Made by a program: the position numbers and the translations under genes. Shown here one piece after another: positions 1 to 12,785 of a stretch of DNA of 64,000 bases. The stretch lies in NCBI GenBank assembly GCA_022376515.1, contig WTXI01000009.1, positions 124,001 to 188,000 of the forward strand, in the 5' to 3' direction. The notes beneath the pieces are model-generated. The model was not told the origin of the DNA. It searched no databases and saw nothing but the letters and a program-made list of their open reading frames with translations. The DNA is from Lactifluus volemus (lineage: Eukaryota; Basidiomycota; Agaricomycetes; Russulales; Russulaceae). The number at the start of each line of letters is the position of its first letter. Positions within the stretch are counted from its first letter, which is position 1.

Positions 1-433
1 GTCTGGCCCACCCGAGTCTTTCTTCACTTTGCTATGTCCGGGTCAGGCTATACTTTGTATACGGCGCCGTCGGATGGAATGAATACTAATTAAACTCCAC
101 TAGAAGTCCGAATAGGGCGGGTCGGCCTACTTGCAAGTTGCCATGCCGCCGGAGAACAGATGGAAATTACCCCGGTGAGATGTGATGGGAACCCACAGCG
201 ACTGCCATTCAAGCTTTGGGGGAATTTTCGGGTGGATACCGTCACGGTGACATTGTACCTGCCACGGGCCGATACTACGCTGTCCGATTTCTGGGAATCG
301 CCGGATCACTGATCCGCAACGTGATTGCTACTACTAGTACTAGTAGTATCAGCGTTCATTGTGATGCTTTCTTGTGATATGTGGCTCCGTCTGATTGGCC
401 TCGGGCTCGTTCGCAAACTGAACGTCACGCCGA
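1..433. other. no gene recognised at left edge
   Basis: Only short open frames without recognisable similarity. A near-perfect palindrome of CTA/TAG triplets lies around 328-348. Nothing else stands out. Confidence 0.4.
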
Positions 434-676
434 TTGACTGAGAATGCGTCCATCGACGACACTGTAGTTCGAGATCAAGTTGAAATCGCAGGCGAGCTGA
501 ATCTTGAGAGCGAAGACGGAAATGAAGTACTGTCCAGGGAGTTCCTTGAAAAGTTTCTGCATGACACGCGTGAACATGCTTTGTCTCTCCGCGAGAGCGC
601 TAGAGCGCTCAACTTCGATATACTCATCAAACGTGGAACATATCCTCCAGCGCAGTACGAATGGATAAAGCAGTAG
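434..676 (+). CDS. possible terminal exon of an unknown gene
   Basis: An open frame of about 80 codons ends in TAG at 674-676. It has no ATG; the first usable codon is TTG, so if coding it would be a downstream exon whose first part is not identified. The peptide is acidic, contains a plausible helical stretch (REFLEKFLHDTREHAL) and ends TYPPAQYEWIKQ. I do not recognise a family. It may be a chance open frame. Confidence 0.22.
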   Translation: MTENASIDDTVVRDQVEIAGELNLESEDGNEVLSREFLEKFLHDTREHALSLRESARALNFDILIKRGTYPPAQYEWIKQ

Positions 677-1858
677 AGAACGAAGTACAAAATGTTATGT
701 ATACGTGCGGGCGGTCACTGCAGACCCGATGAAATGAGTTGCGCTAGATGCTTGTGATAAGAGTCGTTTTTTACGTCGTTACGTTCGATTGTTTTTCCAC
801 TATGACATGATAGATAACCCACGCTGTATTATCTAGCACGATTCCTCACCCTCAGACTAGAGACCGGAGTGCGACAAGTCACAAAGATTCGATGCATCGT
901 GCTTCCGTTGGCTAGCCCAGGAATACGGACCATACGCCGGTGACGATAGAGCTAAGAGCTTGCGCGCGCACGTATGAGTGCAGCACGGAGCGTGCCAGAA
1001 ATAGGTCTCGCTCGCTAGCGTTCGAAATTATGACATGATATGATATGACAAGACCTGGAATGGCATTTCAAGTCGAGGACGATGAGCTCAGCTCCTCCGG
1101 CTCGAAAGCAGGGAGACCACTACTAGTCTATTTCGTGGCCATGCCACTGGCACAGGACACGCACTTTCCCTGTGTTGATGATCCAGTATATATAGTTAGA
1201 GCTAGATGCGGCAATGCGGCAATGAGTCGTTTGCTTACCATGACCACTGGACCCGAAGAGCATAATTGCACATCAGATCGTTTATCAATACAAGGGACTA
1301 CGGTCGTTTAAACAAGCTCCGAAGGTAACTTCGATAGTAGTGGATCTCCTTCAGTTTTCCGACCTGCTGACCTCCGCCGGCTCTTTCGAGCCGCTAGTTC
1401 CGTTAGTTTCCTTTGTCTCCTTTTTTCTTTACTTGTCATCCGAGTCTGAGTCGCCAGAGGCCGCGGGCAATCGTCTGCTGGTTTGTTCAGCTATTGTTGT
1501 CAATGACGACCTGGTCGTCTCACTCACCGCCTAACCTCTCCCGCCCGCCTGTTGCATTCTCCTCTGGCACTGCCTCAGGCTCTGATTCCTCTCCGGCTGC
1601 ACGCTCCGCTGCTGCTTCCTTATTCTCACACCCCAACCCTGCCTCCTCGACCGCTGTACACTCCACCATTGCTTCCCCGACGCTTTCACCCTGTTTGGCG
1701 AGGCAAAAGATACATTCTCCCTTGTTCCCGCAAAGAACACAGCCCTGTGACCTTCCTGCTCCGGGGCACCTTGATGCGTCCTGCGCGATACTTGGTTGCT
1801 CAAGTGTCTGTGTGTCAATCCCTTCCGGTGTATCTTCCTTTGCCTACGCAAGTTTTAA
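677..1858. other. intergenic, low-complexity stretch
   Basis: No supported gene. 1340-1850 has open frames on both strands that are rich in serine and proline or in arginine and glutamine, as expected for biased base composition. Part of this may be 3' untranslated region of the adjacent BTB gene, or hold a missed last exon of it. Confidence 0.35.
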
Positions 1859-3718
1859 TCAGCACGGCACCACACCCAGGCTCTTCTTTATATCGCGGGA
1901 ACTCACCAAGTTTTCTACGTCATCATCCGCTCTCACAGTTAGTCCTGGATCCACAGGTGGTGCTATTGTATTCGCATCCACGGCCTCAGTAACACTCGAG
2001 CTTGAAGCATCCATCCTTAGATCAATACCCTGTTCAGAAACTTCATTTTCTGAGTTAACTGAAGGGACATTGACACCCTTAAACGGGAAAGTCGCTGGGC
2101 AAATAGAACCGTCCAGGTCGTCGACATGGCAGGAATTAGGAATCCCTGGTCTAGTTAGAAGGTCATCGACACCCTGTGCTGAAGAAAGTTTGCCAGCTTG
2201 CGCCGCTTCTACGCGCAGCGCGATTTCAGCGGCGTCGACCGGAACTGTCTGATCCCGGATACTCTCCCGCACCGTAGCCACCACTACCACATCCTCAATC
2301 TTCATTTCCCGCGCCTCGTCCAGGCTAAGAGGCGCTGTCCTTTCGCATAATGCAGACAATGCGGGAAGGATCCAGTGGTCGATCGAATAATTACGAGCAA
2401 GCAGGAGCTGATCGTGTGGAGTTGGGGGCTTGATAGACGCCAGGGCTAGCTTGCGGAGTGAAGCAAAGCCCCAACGGGTGGACAGTTGGAGCACAGATAC
2501 CCACTCTTTGTATGAGAGATCATGCTTTTCAAAATTTCTGCGCATAGATACGTGTCCATCAGTTGACACATCAATGACGGACCGACGAACTTACTCGGGA
2601 TAGATGACAGAGAGGAAGGCTTCAAAGTCTTTGCGTTCGATGTCTCCGAGTGATATGATCGTAGGGAGCGCTTCGTGGTCACGAATGGTGAGTTGGAAAA
2701 AACGAGTGGAGAAGTAGTCCGAGTCCCGAGAGAAGAAGTATCTGTGGATGCAATAGAGCGTGCCCTCAACCTACAATCCAGTCTGTGAATCGGATGTGCA
2801 CGCGGTGGTAGTTAACAGGATGACCCATACCAAAAATGTGATATTTCCGTCTTTGAAGAAATATTTCTCGTGTCGTAGGTATGAGTTGTGTGCGCATGCG
2901 TACGTGCTGGTAGGCGTCCTGCTTTTGACCGTTTTAAATTCTACTTCCATGGCAGGCTTGGCTTGAGACTCGGCAGCACGGTGACTCTCCCGCTTCCCCT
3001 TATTCAAGTTGAGTCCATGTGACAGGAGAGCGGCCAAGGACATCTTGCCAGTAGACCATGCAGTTGCCGTAGCCGATGTCGTAGATATCGAAGACGCCGG
3101 TCCACGGGAAACCAAATTAGCGATGAGTGAGCGTCTTACAGGGCCGCTGAAACCTCCGACGTTTCTGGATTCCGATCTAGGAGAAGCAGAGGTCTTTCTC
3201 GGGGATTTGGCAGGCGGTGCAACAGAACTGCCACGTGGATCAGTAGAAGGAGAAGGAGAGGTTATCCGAGTGACCGAGTCTGCCACGTTCATCTCTGCCA
3301 TGGCCACCTCCGCCGCCTCGTCGATCATCTTGCAAAAAGCCGGATTTTGTGAGGAGGAAGTGGCGGCAACGGTAGCTCGCCCTTCGGCCTGTTTCGCCGC
3401 CTGCACCGGCGACGCTGCCATCCGAGTCTCCCTCGTCCTATCGAGTCTCCCCCTTTCTTCTTCTTTCTTCGCCTTAGCTTCCGCCTTGACCCAAGTATAA
3501 GCATAACCCCCTCTTTTCGCCTTCTCAATAGCAGAATCATCAGGTTCTTTGATCTCAACCTCGAGGGTACTGGCCCTACTGGGAGAGCTTTCCGAGTCCG
3601 AGTCGCGTGTGTTCAAGTTTGGGAGTATGGCATCAATAGAGACAATGGAGGTTCTGCTCGGAAGAACTGGCGAGGGACCAAGCTCGTTTCCGCCCCAAGA
3701 AAGTATATGAGAGGTCAT
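1859..3718 (-). CDS. BTB/POZ-domain protein, tandem copy 1
   Basis: Three exons: 3718-2831, 2770-2595 and 2537-1859, giving 580 residues with all phases closing. The start is chosen as ATG 3718 (MTSHILSW) because the neighbouring paralog begins in the same way. A long serine-rich, charged N-terminal region (about 290 residues) precedes the BTB fold, which starts at KYFFKDGNITFLV, crosses intron 1, and continues with LYCIHRYFFSRDSDYF and ALPTIISLGDIERKDFEAFL. The last exon has the helical continuation WGFASLRKLAL and HWILPALSALCERTAPL seen in Agaricomycete BTB proteins. BTB proteins usually dimerise or serve as cullin-3 adaptors; the role of this family is not known. The intron between the two BTB halves is at the same place in copy 2. 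Confidence 0.8.
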
Positions 3719-4009
3719 GAGAGGGAAAGATAAACGTACATACAGCACGCGACACCTTCACGTTAGTCTAACTTCCATAAATCACTGGCATGAGCCGCTT
3801 TGACACGAGCCGATCAATACAAATACGATCACGTGTCGCGTTTTTCTAATGCCCGCGCTCACCGAGAATTACATTTATTTGAGATCAAGAGAACACGTTG
3901 CTGTGGCACATTCACTATAAAACAAGAGTGCGTGTGTAACCAATACAAGCGATATAACGTACACAAAAAGCTGCTGCTGAATACATCTCAGAAAGAGTCC
4001 TTATTCGAA
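3719..4009. promoter_or_regulatory. short intergenic between tandem BTB genes
   Basis: About 290 bp between the start of BTB copy 1 and the stop of BTB copy 2, both on the minus strand. It must hold the terminator of copy 2 and the promoter of copy 1. No motif was recognised. Confidence 0.4.
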
Positions 4010-5419
4010 TCATTCTGCAAACCATTCATCTGAACCTGACGAATCCCGTCGCGTGGTCTTTATCCTGACCGGCTCCGGACTCGAACCACGCACGCTAATC
4101 GCACGGAGCCTGCGCCACGCAGAAGGATCGTGAGAGTCCATAGGATCGCCGTTGTTAGCCCATGCTGGCGAGTGGGGTGGGACGGTGAGAGTGGGTGATG
4201 GAACGACGAGAATCTTGCCCCATGCCGAATTGTTGGTCCGGGCTGGCTTTTCTCCGAGATGGACCGCGACTGGACTTGCTAGAGGGCCATCACCGCTCTC
4301 AGCGGCGAGCGGATCACCCACTCTCTTCGCTGCAGCTCGCCTCACGTCCACAGGAGAAGCCGAGACAGCCGTCTTTGACTCGTCTTCACTCTCCTCCCCG
4401 GAGGCCTTTGAACCGAGGCTCGCTTCTGTCGTTGACCGACTCGTGAGGCTTTCACCCTCTGCGCTATCCAGCGGCGGACAAGTACCATTGGCTGCGGCAA
4501 GCATTCCAGCTTGCGCTGCCTCAATGCAGTGCTCGATTTCGTTCGAGTCAACTTGAAGCTCGTGATGACGGATGTCCTCCCGTACGGTGGTCACGAGCAC
4601 GACGTCTTCGATGCTCATCTGCCGTGCCTCGTTGAGACTAAGCGGCACCGTTCTCTCGCACAGCGCAGACAGGGCGGAGAGAATCCAATGGTCAACAGAA
4701 TAAGCGCGCGCGAGCAGGAGCTGGTCGAATGGCGTTGGAGGTTCGATAGACCTCAATGCGAGTTTGCGGAGCGAAGCGAAGCCCCAACGAGTGGAAAGGT
4801 GGAGGACCGACTTCCATTGTTCGTACGAGAGACCAAGGTCCCCGAAATCACTGGCAAGTTCGATTATCTCGATAACCCAAAAATGGAGATAAGGTGCTTA
4901 TCGACCCACTCTGGATATATGACAGAAAGAAACGCCTCGAAATCTTTGCGTTCAACATCTCCCAATGATATTATGATGGGCAGAGCTTCGTGTTCGCGCA
5001 TTCCGAGCCGGGTCAGCCTGGTGGAGAAATATACTGAGTCACGAGAGAAGAAATATCTGTGGACACAGAAGAGGGCGCCGCCAACCTGAGATTAGATAGC
5101 AATAAGCTCAGGTGCAGACGATTGAAGAACGACGGACCAGAAACGTGACGTTTCCATCCTTGAAGAAATATTTTTCATGACGTATGAAAGGATCGTCACT
5201 TGCTGGTTGAACAGTGGGAGGCGCCCTGCTTCCTAGGAAACCTGGGAAGACCATGGACTTGACTGGAGAGCGTGAAGGACAGGGTTTCTCAATTGAAGAG
5301 ACACTTGGGGTTTGTGCTGAAAGAATCGAGTCGATTGAGAGGACAGAGGTTGTAACAGACGAAACAGGTGAGATGGAGCGTTCATTACTGGTTGACCAAG
5401 AGACAATATGGGGAGCCAT
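4010..5419 (-). CDS. BTB/POZ-domain protein, tandem copy 2
   Basis: Three exons: 5419-5138, 5085-4910 and 4850-4010, giving 432 residues. Exon 2 is 176 nt in both copies and all intron positions match copy 1. The protein starts MAPHIVSW, has a shorter N-terminal region (about 70 residues), then the BTB core (KYFFKDGNVTFL, CVHRYFFSRDSVYFSTR, IIISLGDVERKDFEAFL) and helices WGFASLRKLALRSIEPP and DHWILSALSALCERTVPL. The serine-rich tail ends SSGSDEWFAE. The two copies share the BTB core closely but differ in the disordered N- and C-terminal parts, as expected for an older tandem duplication. Confidence 0.82.
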
Positions 5420-5665
5420 GACTTGAGAGACAACAACAAACGAGATGAGATAATTGACTTGTGGCACTACTTTCCTAATCCGTTAACCACGGTCTCGAAC
5501 ATTCCACTCAACGCGTCGGTCACTTTTCACGTGATCCCGTGACAAATAGATAACCAAAAACAGAAGGGTTTGTTGAAAACCCAATCTTCGACGACAAACA
5601 AAATATCCTAGTAACAAGAGCAGCTCCCCATTTCATTCCAGCCTCGATCCAACACACCATCCACT

Positions 5666-7550
5666 TTACCAAATGCGAGTCTCCAGCAACAAATCAGAGC
5701 TACCTTCAAGACCAATACAGGCCTTGAGGAAGGTTTCAAGCGCGTTACGCTGGCGCGAGAGCGAGTTGACAACATCCGTACCTGATCGCAACGCGTGTCA
5801 ACCAACCATTATGTAAAGAACGTGAGATAAGAGATAGTGTACACACCAGGCTTGACAAGCGGGGCCTTGAGCATGTACGAGAGCAAACTGAGCACCGGAT
5901 ACAGGGGTTTGAACTCAACATCAGAACTACTGGTAACTTCACGGTATTGGATACGCGTGAGCAGCTCGGCCAAGATGGTGAGATCGATGATGAGGGGCGT
6001 TGCAAGCAACGAGTCCTCGCATTCGTTGAAGATATTGATGGTTGAACGGCCACCGCCCATGATTTCCGAATAATACTCATCAATCGCACGCTTCGAGTCC
6101 CCAACAGCAGGTACGTATTTAATCACGACGATATGGTCCGGGTGCTCGCCCTTGATGGCTTGGGCACCCTTGCCCATGGGGACCCCTTGCGCGATAATAT
6201 ATAAGCGTCAAAGGGAATCAAGAGAATGAAAGATGGTCAATACCTTGCTCGGCTTCAACCTCAGCCTTGGTCTTGTACAACAAGTGATTCGCCGCAACCA
6301 TATCGTCGACGACGCTGCTCTTAGAGATCTCCTTGCTACGGAACTGACGCTGTGAGCTGAGGTTGCGTCCGTCATTGTTGCCGAGGTGATTATAACTCGC
6401 GATTGAGAGCGGCTTGATCCCAGCGTTGACGAGGAACTCTGCCAGTACGCTCTTGAGCTTTGTTTGTCCAGATTTCAGGTCATCACCGCCGATGAATGAC
6501 TTGCGCTGCTCCGCAAGTTCGATGACCCCAGGAACGAACGTATTCTGGGGTGCGCCATTGATGAAAGGCACACCTTCGAGAATGGAGGCGACGGCAAAGA
6601 CGGTACTGGGAGCCACCTCATCATGGGAATTTTTAATTGACGCGAGAATCGCCTCGGCAGTGTCATTGACACCAGGAATGATGTCACTGTATCTCTCGGT
6701 GTTCGCGGTCCAGAATACGATGACTTGATCAAGGTCATTGGTGGCTTTGAACTCGCGAATGTCCTTGCGAATCTGCTCGAGGTGGGCGCCTTTGTTGTTG
6801 CCCGGAATCAGGTTATCAGCACGGTCTTCCTGGTTGGCAGCAATGTAGTCTGGATAGTAGATGGAAGGCAGCGGAGCACCGAACTCTTTCATGTAGGGTG
6901 CGACTTGGCGTTGGAGGTCCCACTCGAGGACAGCGGCGCGCTTCATTGCAACATCGAGGGGAACGCCAGAGATATCCCAGCCACCGAGCACAAGGTCATT
7001 AGGATGGACCATAGGTAGAAGCTCAGAGAGTGGAGCGTAGACATCTTTCCCAGTCGCATCAAGGCCAAGACGAATGGTGCTGGCACGAAGAAGGGACCCA
7101 ATGTAGTTGGGGTGCTGAATGGTTGACTTTGTGTGCCACGCGATGTTGTGACGGTTAGCGAGGATGGTAGCGACTAGGGTGGTGCCATTGTTGCCACCTA
7201 TGCCAACGAGCATTAGGCTAGAATATTGCGCGTCAATACCACGTTAAAGTACGGGTGGGTGAGATGACATACCCAGTCTTGGGGACCTTGCGCTGGGTCC
7301 TGAACTCGAAGCGGGTGACCGACGGTTTAATCACATATCGCCCGCCTTCCTGGACGACGACATCTGCCCCACGGTTGTTGAAGGTGGACGTGATATACTG
7401 ATCCGAATAGATCGTATTCTCTCCTTGAACGATGATGGCGTCAGCGGGACGGCGGGCAGCAGTGGGATGAACAACAGAAGCGAGGGGTGCATCGAGGATT
7501 GACGCAGTGGGACTCGCACTGCCAGAGGAAGGAGTAGTGTTAGGAGCCAT
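5666..7550 (-). CDS. INO1: inositol-3-phosphate synthase
   Basis: Four exons: 7550-7273, 7217-6244, 6185-5847 and 5779/5781-5666, giving 568 residues with all phases closing. The enzyme converts glucose 6-phosphate to 1D-myo-inositol 3-phosphate using NAD, the first step of inositol and phosphatidylinositol synthesis, in the cytosol. Visible family features: N-terminal segment [17 protein letters not shown], the NAD-binding loop [18 protein letters not shown] crossing intron 1, [50 protein letters not shown] and YYSEIMGGG. Length is slightly over the yeast enzyme (533) because of a Ser/Pro/Ala-rich N-terminus. The start ATG 7550 follows a pyrimidine-rich leader. No frame break is seen. Confidence 0.96.
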
Positions 7551-9751
7551 TAAAATTATCGTTGGGAGAGAGATTCAATGAGAGAGGAGGGGCGGTGCAG
7601 CGGTGTGTTTAAAGCCTCTGTGAGGATTGTGTGTGCTTCCGAGTTGGTTCGAGTACATACACAACTAAGGCTGTACCTCGGAGTGAGATGATGAAGCGGA
7701 TCAAAGAATATAAAGCAAACCGGGGGGGGAGGGGTATTTATACACGAATGGGGTGAGTCAAGGTACACGCGGTCACAAAAAAAAAATGCGATATGAAAAA
7801 AAAAAAAAACGATAAACAACTTCCGACCGACCGCTTCCGTGGTTTCAATAAACTTCGTTTTTCCCCACGCTTATGCCTCGTCTCTCAACTCACTCCTACT
7901 ATTACGACTAACTTACACCACCAAGCAAGCAAGCATGACATACTGTAAAACGTCGCTCGCCATGAATTGCAAATTAGCGCCGCCACTTGCGCTCTCGCAC
8001 CTCTTTTTGAACGCCAGAACTCAGAAAACCACGGCTCGCTGCGTAATCAATTTATATTGACGTAATCATAATTATCAGCTCCCTCTACTTTCTGCAATCA
8101 ACTCTTATTTTCGGCCTCAATAGTATCAAAAACGTGGCATTCTGCGTATACCGAAGCTCGTGAAATTACCAGCGTGCGTTCTTATGAGTCAAGTGATTCC
8201 CACTTAACCGATCAAAGTAGCTTCTACGAAATGAGGTCAATCGTACCTTTTTGACGTGAGTCACGTGTAACGGTTACCAAAGAATTGACACACGTCGATT
8301 GCATATAGGACGGGTCATTCTTCCAACACGAGCTGTATTTTTCTGATGCGGACTTGTGTGTGGCAATGACCACAGACGCTAGATTAAATAGAACCTACAC
8401 ACCCCTCGGCGTTCCTGTTGTGAGCGTCTCACGTTACGATGATTTCTGCGGCGCATGCCGTCACGGTGACACCCGCACGATCTTTTGCGAGAACGATCGA
8501 AGTGAGGTGGGAGGTGACGGCCGCGGCCTGTGCGTATAATGGACTTTTTAAGCGTGGGTCATTACTGCGCTTTTTGAAGGCTTGGGAAGTTGGATTACTG
8601 ACACGGCCAGGCCCTGGCCCACTCCTATCTTCTGTATGTACAATGCTTGCTAGGCAGCTCTATTCAAGGAAACAAAAAGAGAGCTGGGCTCGATCAGGTC
8701 TACGTTAACCGGTTCACAGTTGATGAGAAGACTACGATCTGCGACCGAATCTCACCAAACAATATAGGACTTACCGTAATAACGTGCGGCGGCGGGATTT
8801 CTGGGTGCGTGATAACACACGGTACTCTCTGGAGTTGTGAACATCTGGGGCTAAGTCCAAGCATCCATTTGTGCGGTTTTGCTTATTTTGCAGCACGATG
8901 CTCCTTTGAGACGCAAGCAACATGCTGGGTAACTCATAGTATGTAACGAATGAAGATCGCCAATGATGGGTGGTACGGGGAAATTTCAAGGACCAATACT
9001 AAGCGAGCCCTGAGAGATCCCACATGAAAACAAACTATCGCGGAGTATCAGGAAAGAGGGTGGAGCGGTAATAGAGCATTCTAGAGAGACTCCATGGGGA
9101 CAAGATTTCATCATGTATATCTTTGGCGAAGCATGGCTCTGAAGCACTTTTGTAATTCCCCATTCTACTCTCCGCGTTGTTCAAATGACGTTACAACTTT
9201 TGATGGTCCGACCGTTCTGCCAATTAATGGATTGCTTCCGAGCATTTTTCTCTACGACCCGCGGCAGCTTGATAACCGCTTGCAAGACATGGATGCCAGA
9301 TATTAGACAAGCGCTATCATATTCTAGACACCCAAATCACCGTCGGCCTCGCAATTATTACACTTGGGCTAATGTGAAGTACGTCCCTATGACTAACCCT
9401 CAGGAAAGGACGAGGCGCGTAGAGTGAACACATGTATCTGAGAACCTCGAAAGAACTGATAGTCACACCGAGCCATGAATGGTAAGGCGAGGAGCAAGCC
9501 AGAGGGCACGGTCAATGTTGACGGTGTGGTTGCAACCACATCGTGATGGCGTTGGCATACGGTTGGCATTGACCACAAACGTCGAATGCCGGGCCGGGGT
9601 ACCGACGAATTTGTGCTCCTTGTCATCACTGCCAGTGGCAACACCTTGAACAACTCCCTTTCCACTGTTTTGCCTTTGTATTCTCTTCTTTCAAGAAATA
9701 GCCCTGGCCCTCTTCTTCACAAACGCACGAATCCCATAACCTTTAATAGTT
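7551..9751. other. 2.2 kb intergenic between INO1 and the F-box gene
   Basis: Contains the INO1 promoter. Just upstream of the INO1 start (7551-7625) the INO1 strand is pyrimidine rich. Homopolymers follow: G7 near 7722-7729, then A-runs of about 9 and 13 bases at 7775-7812. From 8300 to 9750 there are only short unrelated open frames; no domain was recognised on either strand. Confidence 0.45.
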
Positions 9752-11845
9752 ATGACCTCGTTGCAAAATATACCATACGATCTCCTACTCTCTATCGCCC
9801 AATATCTCGACCTCGTGGACATTTATGCTCTACAACTAGTGCGTATAATCAATATTTTCTCTCTTTCTGTGCAGAGGTGAAACCATTACCGTCTTTCAGA
9901 CATGTAAACACCTCCATTACGCGCTCCTTACCCGTCCTGTTTATCGGGAGATGGCTGTTAGCCTCTTGCGGCGGTGTCGCGCCCTCCCGCTCTATGGTTT
10001 TAGACGTCTTTCAGATCTGTCCACGGACCAACTTGTGGAAGTTGTGAATCGTGCAGCGCAGCTGGAACGTGGTTGGCTTACTCGCACGCCTCGGCCTGCT
10101 GTAAACGCGTTCATACCCCAAGGAGAAGATACCCTTAACGGGATTAGCAAGACCTCCGATGCTACTGGATGGGGTATAAAGTCGAAATACTGGTACAAGA
10201 TAGTCGGAACCCCGCCAGATGAAGAAGTGGATTGGCTTTCCCCCATCACAGCAAGTTACACACTTTGCGCGACGAAAAGTGGCAGGGTGGTTTGTTGGGA
10301 CGTGCACCGTGACGTTGGCATCGCAGAATGGAACCCTGGAGAACGATGGGAGTTGTGGAAATGTAGGGTTGAGTTTGACCAACGTATCGTATACTTTACG
10401 ATGGCTAAAACCCTATGCGGCAAGTAAGTTTTCGTCATATTTTTCCGCTTAATATTTCCGCCGTTATGATGTCTTATGTCTGTTTTGGGAACACCTCACT
10501 TCTAGGGATGACGAGAAGGTTATGCAATTTGAACTCATGCAGATTCATTTCCCAGAACAGAAATCTGACTCGAATGAGCAGATTAGACCCTCCTTCTCCA
10601 ACCTTCGATCGTTCAAAACACTGGGAACTGTAATGAACGTGTTCCTGCTGGACCCAGAAGCACGCTTACTCGCAGGATTCGTGTGGATTAGTCGTTTTAA
10701 CAGCATCGGTCTGTACGTGCTGCTAGATTGGAGCAAGGAAGAATACGTCTTTGTAGATACAGGCATACAATGTGTGAGTTGCTTATCATGTGACGTCACT
10801 TGCCTCACTGATTTATTCTCGTCTTATCGTAGACCAATACGGCAAATTGGTCATGCATCCTGTGCGACGGCTCAATTGTGATTCACTCCGAAGAAGCCAC
10901 CTTCGCGTGTCAGCACTTCTTCCCATTATCTGTCCTCGCCCAACATGTCACACCCTCCAATCCATCTTCCCAATTTGTACCATACATGACCACGCGGCTC
11001 AAGGCTACCCGATCCATCTCTCGCAGTTTTATATTCCCTGTCTTACCCCCCGAGTCCTACGTCCTTCCGTTCCGCCAGCCCATCATCCAAAATGTCCTCA
11101 TCACCGGTCCGGGAAACCAGATTCACCCTATCGTTCTCCCCCAAGAAGCAGATCCTACCCCCCAGGCGACTCGAACAATCCACCGAACCCATGGAGTGAT
11201 CAGCTGTGGTACCCAGAGAGTGCTCACTTTGTGCGGCAATGGTGGCCAACGCTTCCCTCGGTGCCACGGCTAAGCTGCACCGTTGTCCTGCTCGCACAAC
11301 ACCATCCGCAGACTCACGTGACCAAGTACGTGCTCGCGCAGCACTACTTCACCGTACCTCTGGACAAGTCAGGCACGGAAACGGACCCGAAGGACGCGAT
11401 GATGCGTATGTGGTACGTGAGCGTGCCGTTCGAGGTCGTCTGCGTGTCGGACCAGGCTGCAGAAGAGGAGGAGGACGCGTCGGAGGCGCTGCCCCGTCAG
11501 CGACCATTGCTGGCGGTCGACTTTGGGCACGCCGTATGGCTGGAACACGTCCGTGCCGCGGACGACGAGGAGGACGAGGAGCCGTACGAACGTGGCCAGA
11601 TGCGCCTCCGCTTCGTCTCGTTTCCTGGCGTGCGGCTTGAGGGCGACGGTCGCGCGGTGCGAAGCGGGATTGGAAGCGGTGGGGGCTCTGACGGTACGTT
11701 CGAGATGGAAGGCGCGGTGCGGACGCTGGCGATTCCGAAGGAACTTGACTTGCACGATGTCGAAACGATCAACATTGACCAGAGCCAGGGCGCGGTGATA
11801 CTCTCGGTACGGCAGGGAAAGATATTCATACTATGTTACGAGTAA
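9752..11845 (+). CDS. F-box protein, one apparent frame break
   Basis: Exons 9752-9838, 9900-10423, 10506-10773 and 10833-11845. Exon 1 encodes a short F-box (IPYDLLLSIAQYLDLVDIYAL) that continues across intron 1 into TCKHLHYALLTRPVYREMA. F-box proteins bind Skp1 in SCF ubiquitin ligases. The remaining roughly 590 residues look like a beta-rich substrate-recognition region of the kind common in Agaricomycetes, with an acidic loop near 11460-11590. The first three exons close in phase. In exon 4 the conserved-looking frame (VLPFRQPIIQNVL) must shift by one base to join NPWSDQLWYPESAHF; the break lies between about 11130 and 11185, next to runs of five and six C. No GT-AG intron of usable size explains it, so a lost base is likely. 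Confidence 0.75.
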
Positions 11846-12131
11846 TCTCAGGTTCTCCCTTCATTTATCATATTCCACATGTGTTCCTTAATATATGACA
11901 CTCGTACAAGCAAGCCTTTTGTCTATTTTTGGACACATAATCTGGTTTATGTTAACAGATAATATGCGGCATTATCAGTAGTAGTATTCTAGGGCCTAAG
12001 GGAGATTAAAACATCTGCGTTTTTTTCAACGACAGCAAAAATATGCGTAGAGAGAAGAAGCTAGAAAAATACAGAGCGAATGACATTGCTTCCTACGACT
12101 GGCGATAACTCGGAACATTCATTGGCAGGAC
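11846..12131. other. convergent 3' region
   Basis: Between the F-box gene (plus) and a minus-strand membrane protein gene. AT-rich in 11850-12060, consistent with two 3' untranslated regions. No other feature seen. Confidence 0.4.
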
Positions 12132-12785
12132 TCAGACCGGCGATGGAAGGGTCGGTGGTGTAGCATTTTCCATAGGAATGGCTACATCTGAGGGTGGTGA
12201 GCACGCTTTGCGATCATTTCCAAGTCATGGCAGGTGCATACCGTCTATTGGTGTGGGTAACTGAGCATTAAAAGCGCTTTGTGGGATGGGAAGCGAAGCT
12301 AGTCGTTGTTGGTCCACGGCCAGCTTTTGGAGACATTATTAATTATAGCACTGAAAGCGGATACTGGATAATTTGAGCTTACCTCGACCTTGAGCCGAAG
12401 GGCATCGATCCGCGACGAGATGGTATATAGTTTGCATGTTAGGCCGTGCCTAAGGGCAAGCCAGAGTTGCTCCAAGATCCTGGGAGAACGATGGCTTTTC
12501 GTACGTATCCGTGCGAGTTGGCTCACGAGACTGTACGCCGGTGGTCAATGAAGTGACATTCTGTAGGCACAGATATCTGCCATACATTTCGAGGTCCATC
12601 CTAATTTCACTTGCTCCCGGAATCGCATTGAGAGTTTCAGCGTGGGTAAGAAGTCGCTGGTTATCATACAATAACGCCGAAACGGAAGGGACGCAATAAC
12701 ATGGAACCAGGAACCGGACATGAAAGACGAGGCCGTAAAGTCCGACGATAGAGAAGCACAAAGTGAGGATATCGGTAAGATGCAT
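12132..12785 (-). CDS. small membrane protein, tandem copy A
   Basis: Four exons: 12785-12571, 12530-12383, 12323-12242 and 12187-12132, giving 166 residues. The protein starts with one hydrophobic segment (about residues 3-28: DILTLCFSIVGLYGLVFHVRFLV) followed by a charged helical part (SEIRMDLEMYGRYL, SQLARIRTKSHRS, KLYTISSRIDALRLKVE). Intron positions and exon ends were chosen by alignment with copy B: both have exons beginning LAVD and DVAIP. The first intron (40 nt) is shorter than usual here and is the least certain. It ends at TGA right after the DVAIP exon, without the C-terminal hydrophobic domain of copy B. Function unknown; no family recognised. Confidence 0.6.

Noticed and set aside
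1413..2252. Plus-strand open frame of about 280 codons
   Set aside because: Antisense to the BTB copy 1 exons, Ser/Pro-rich from base composition, no similarity.
8354..9427. Several plus-strand open frames of 60-100 codons
   Set aside because: No paired splice sites, no similarity and no conserved composition; treated as non-coding.
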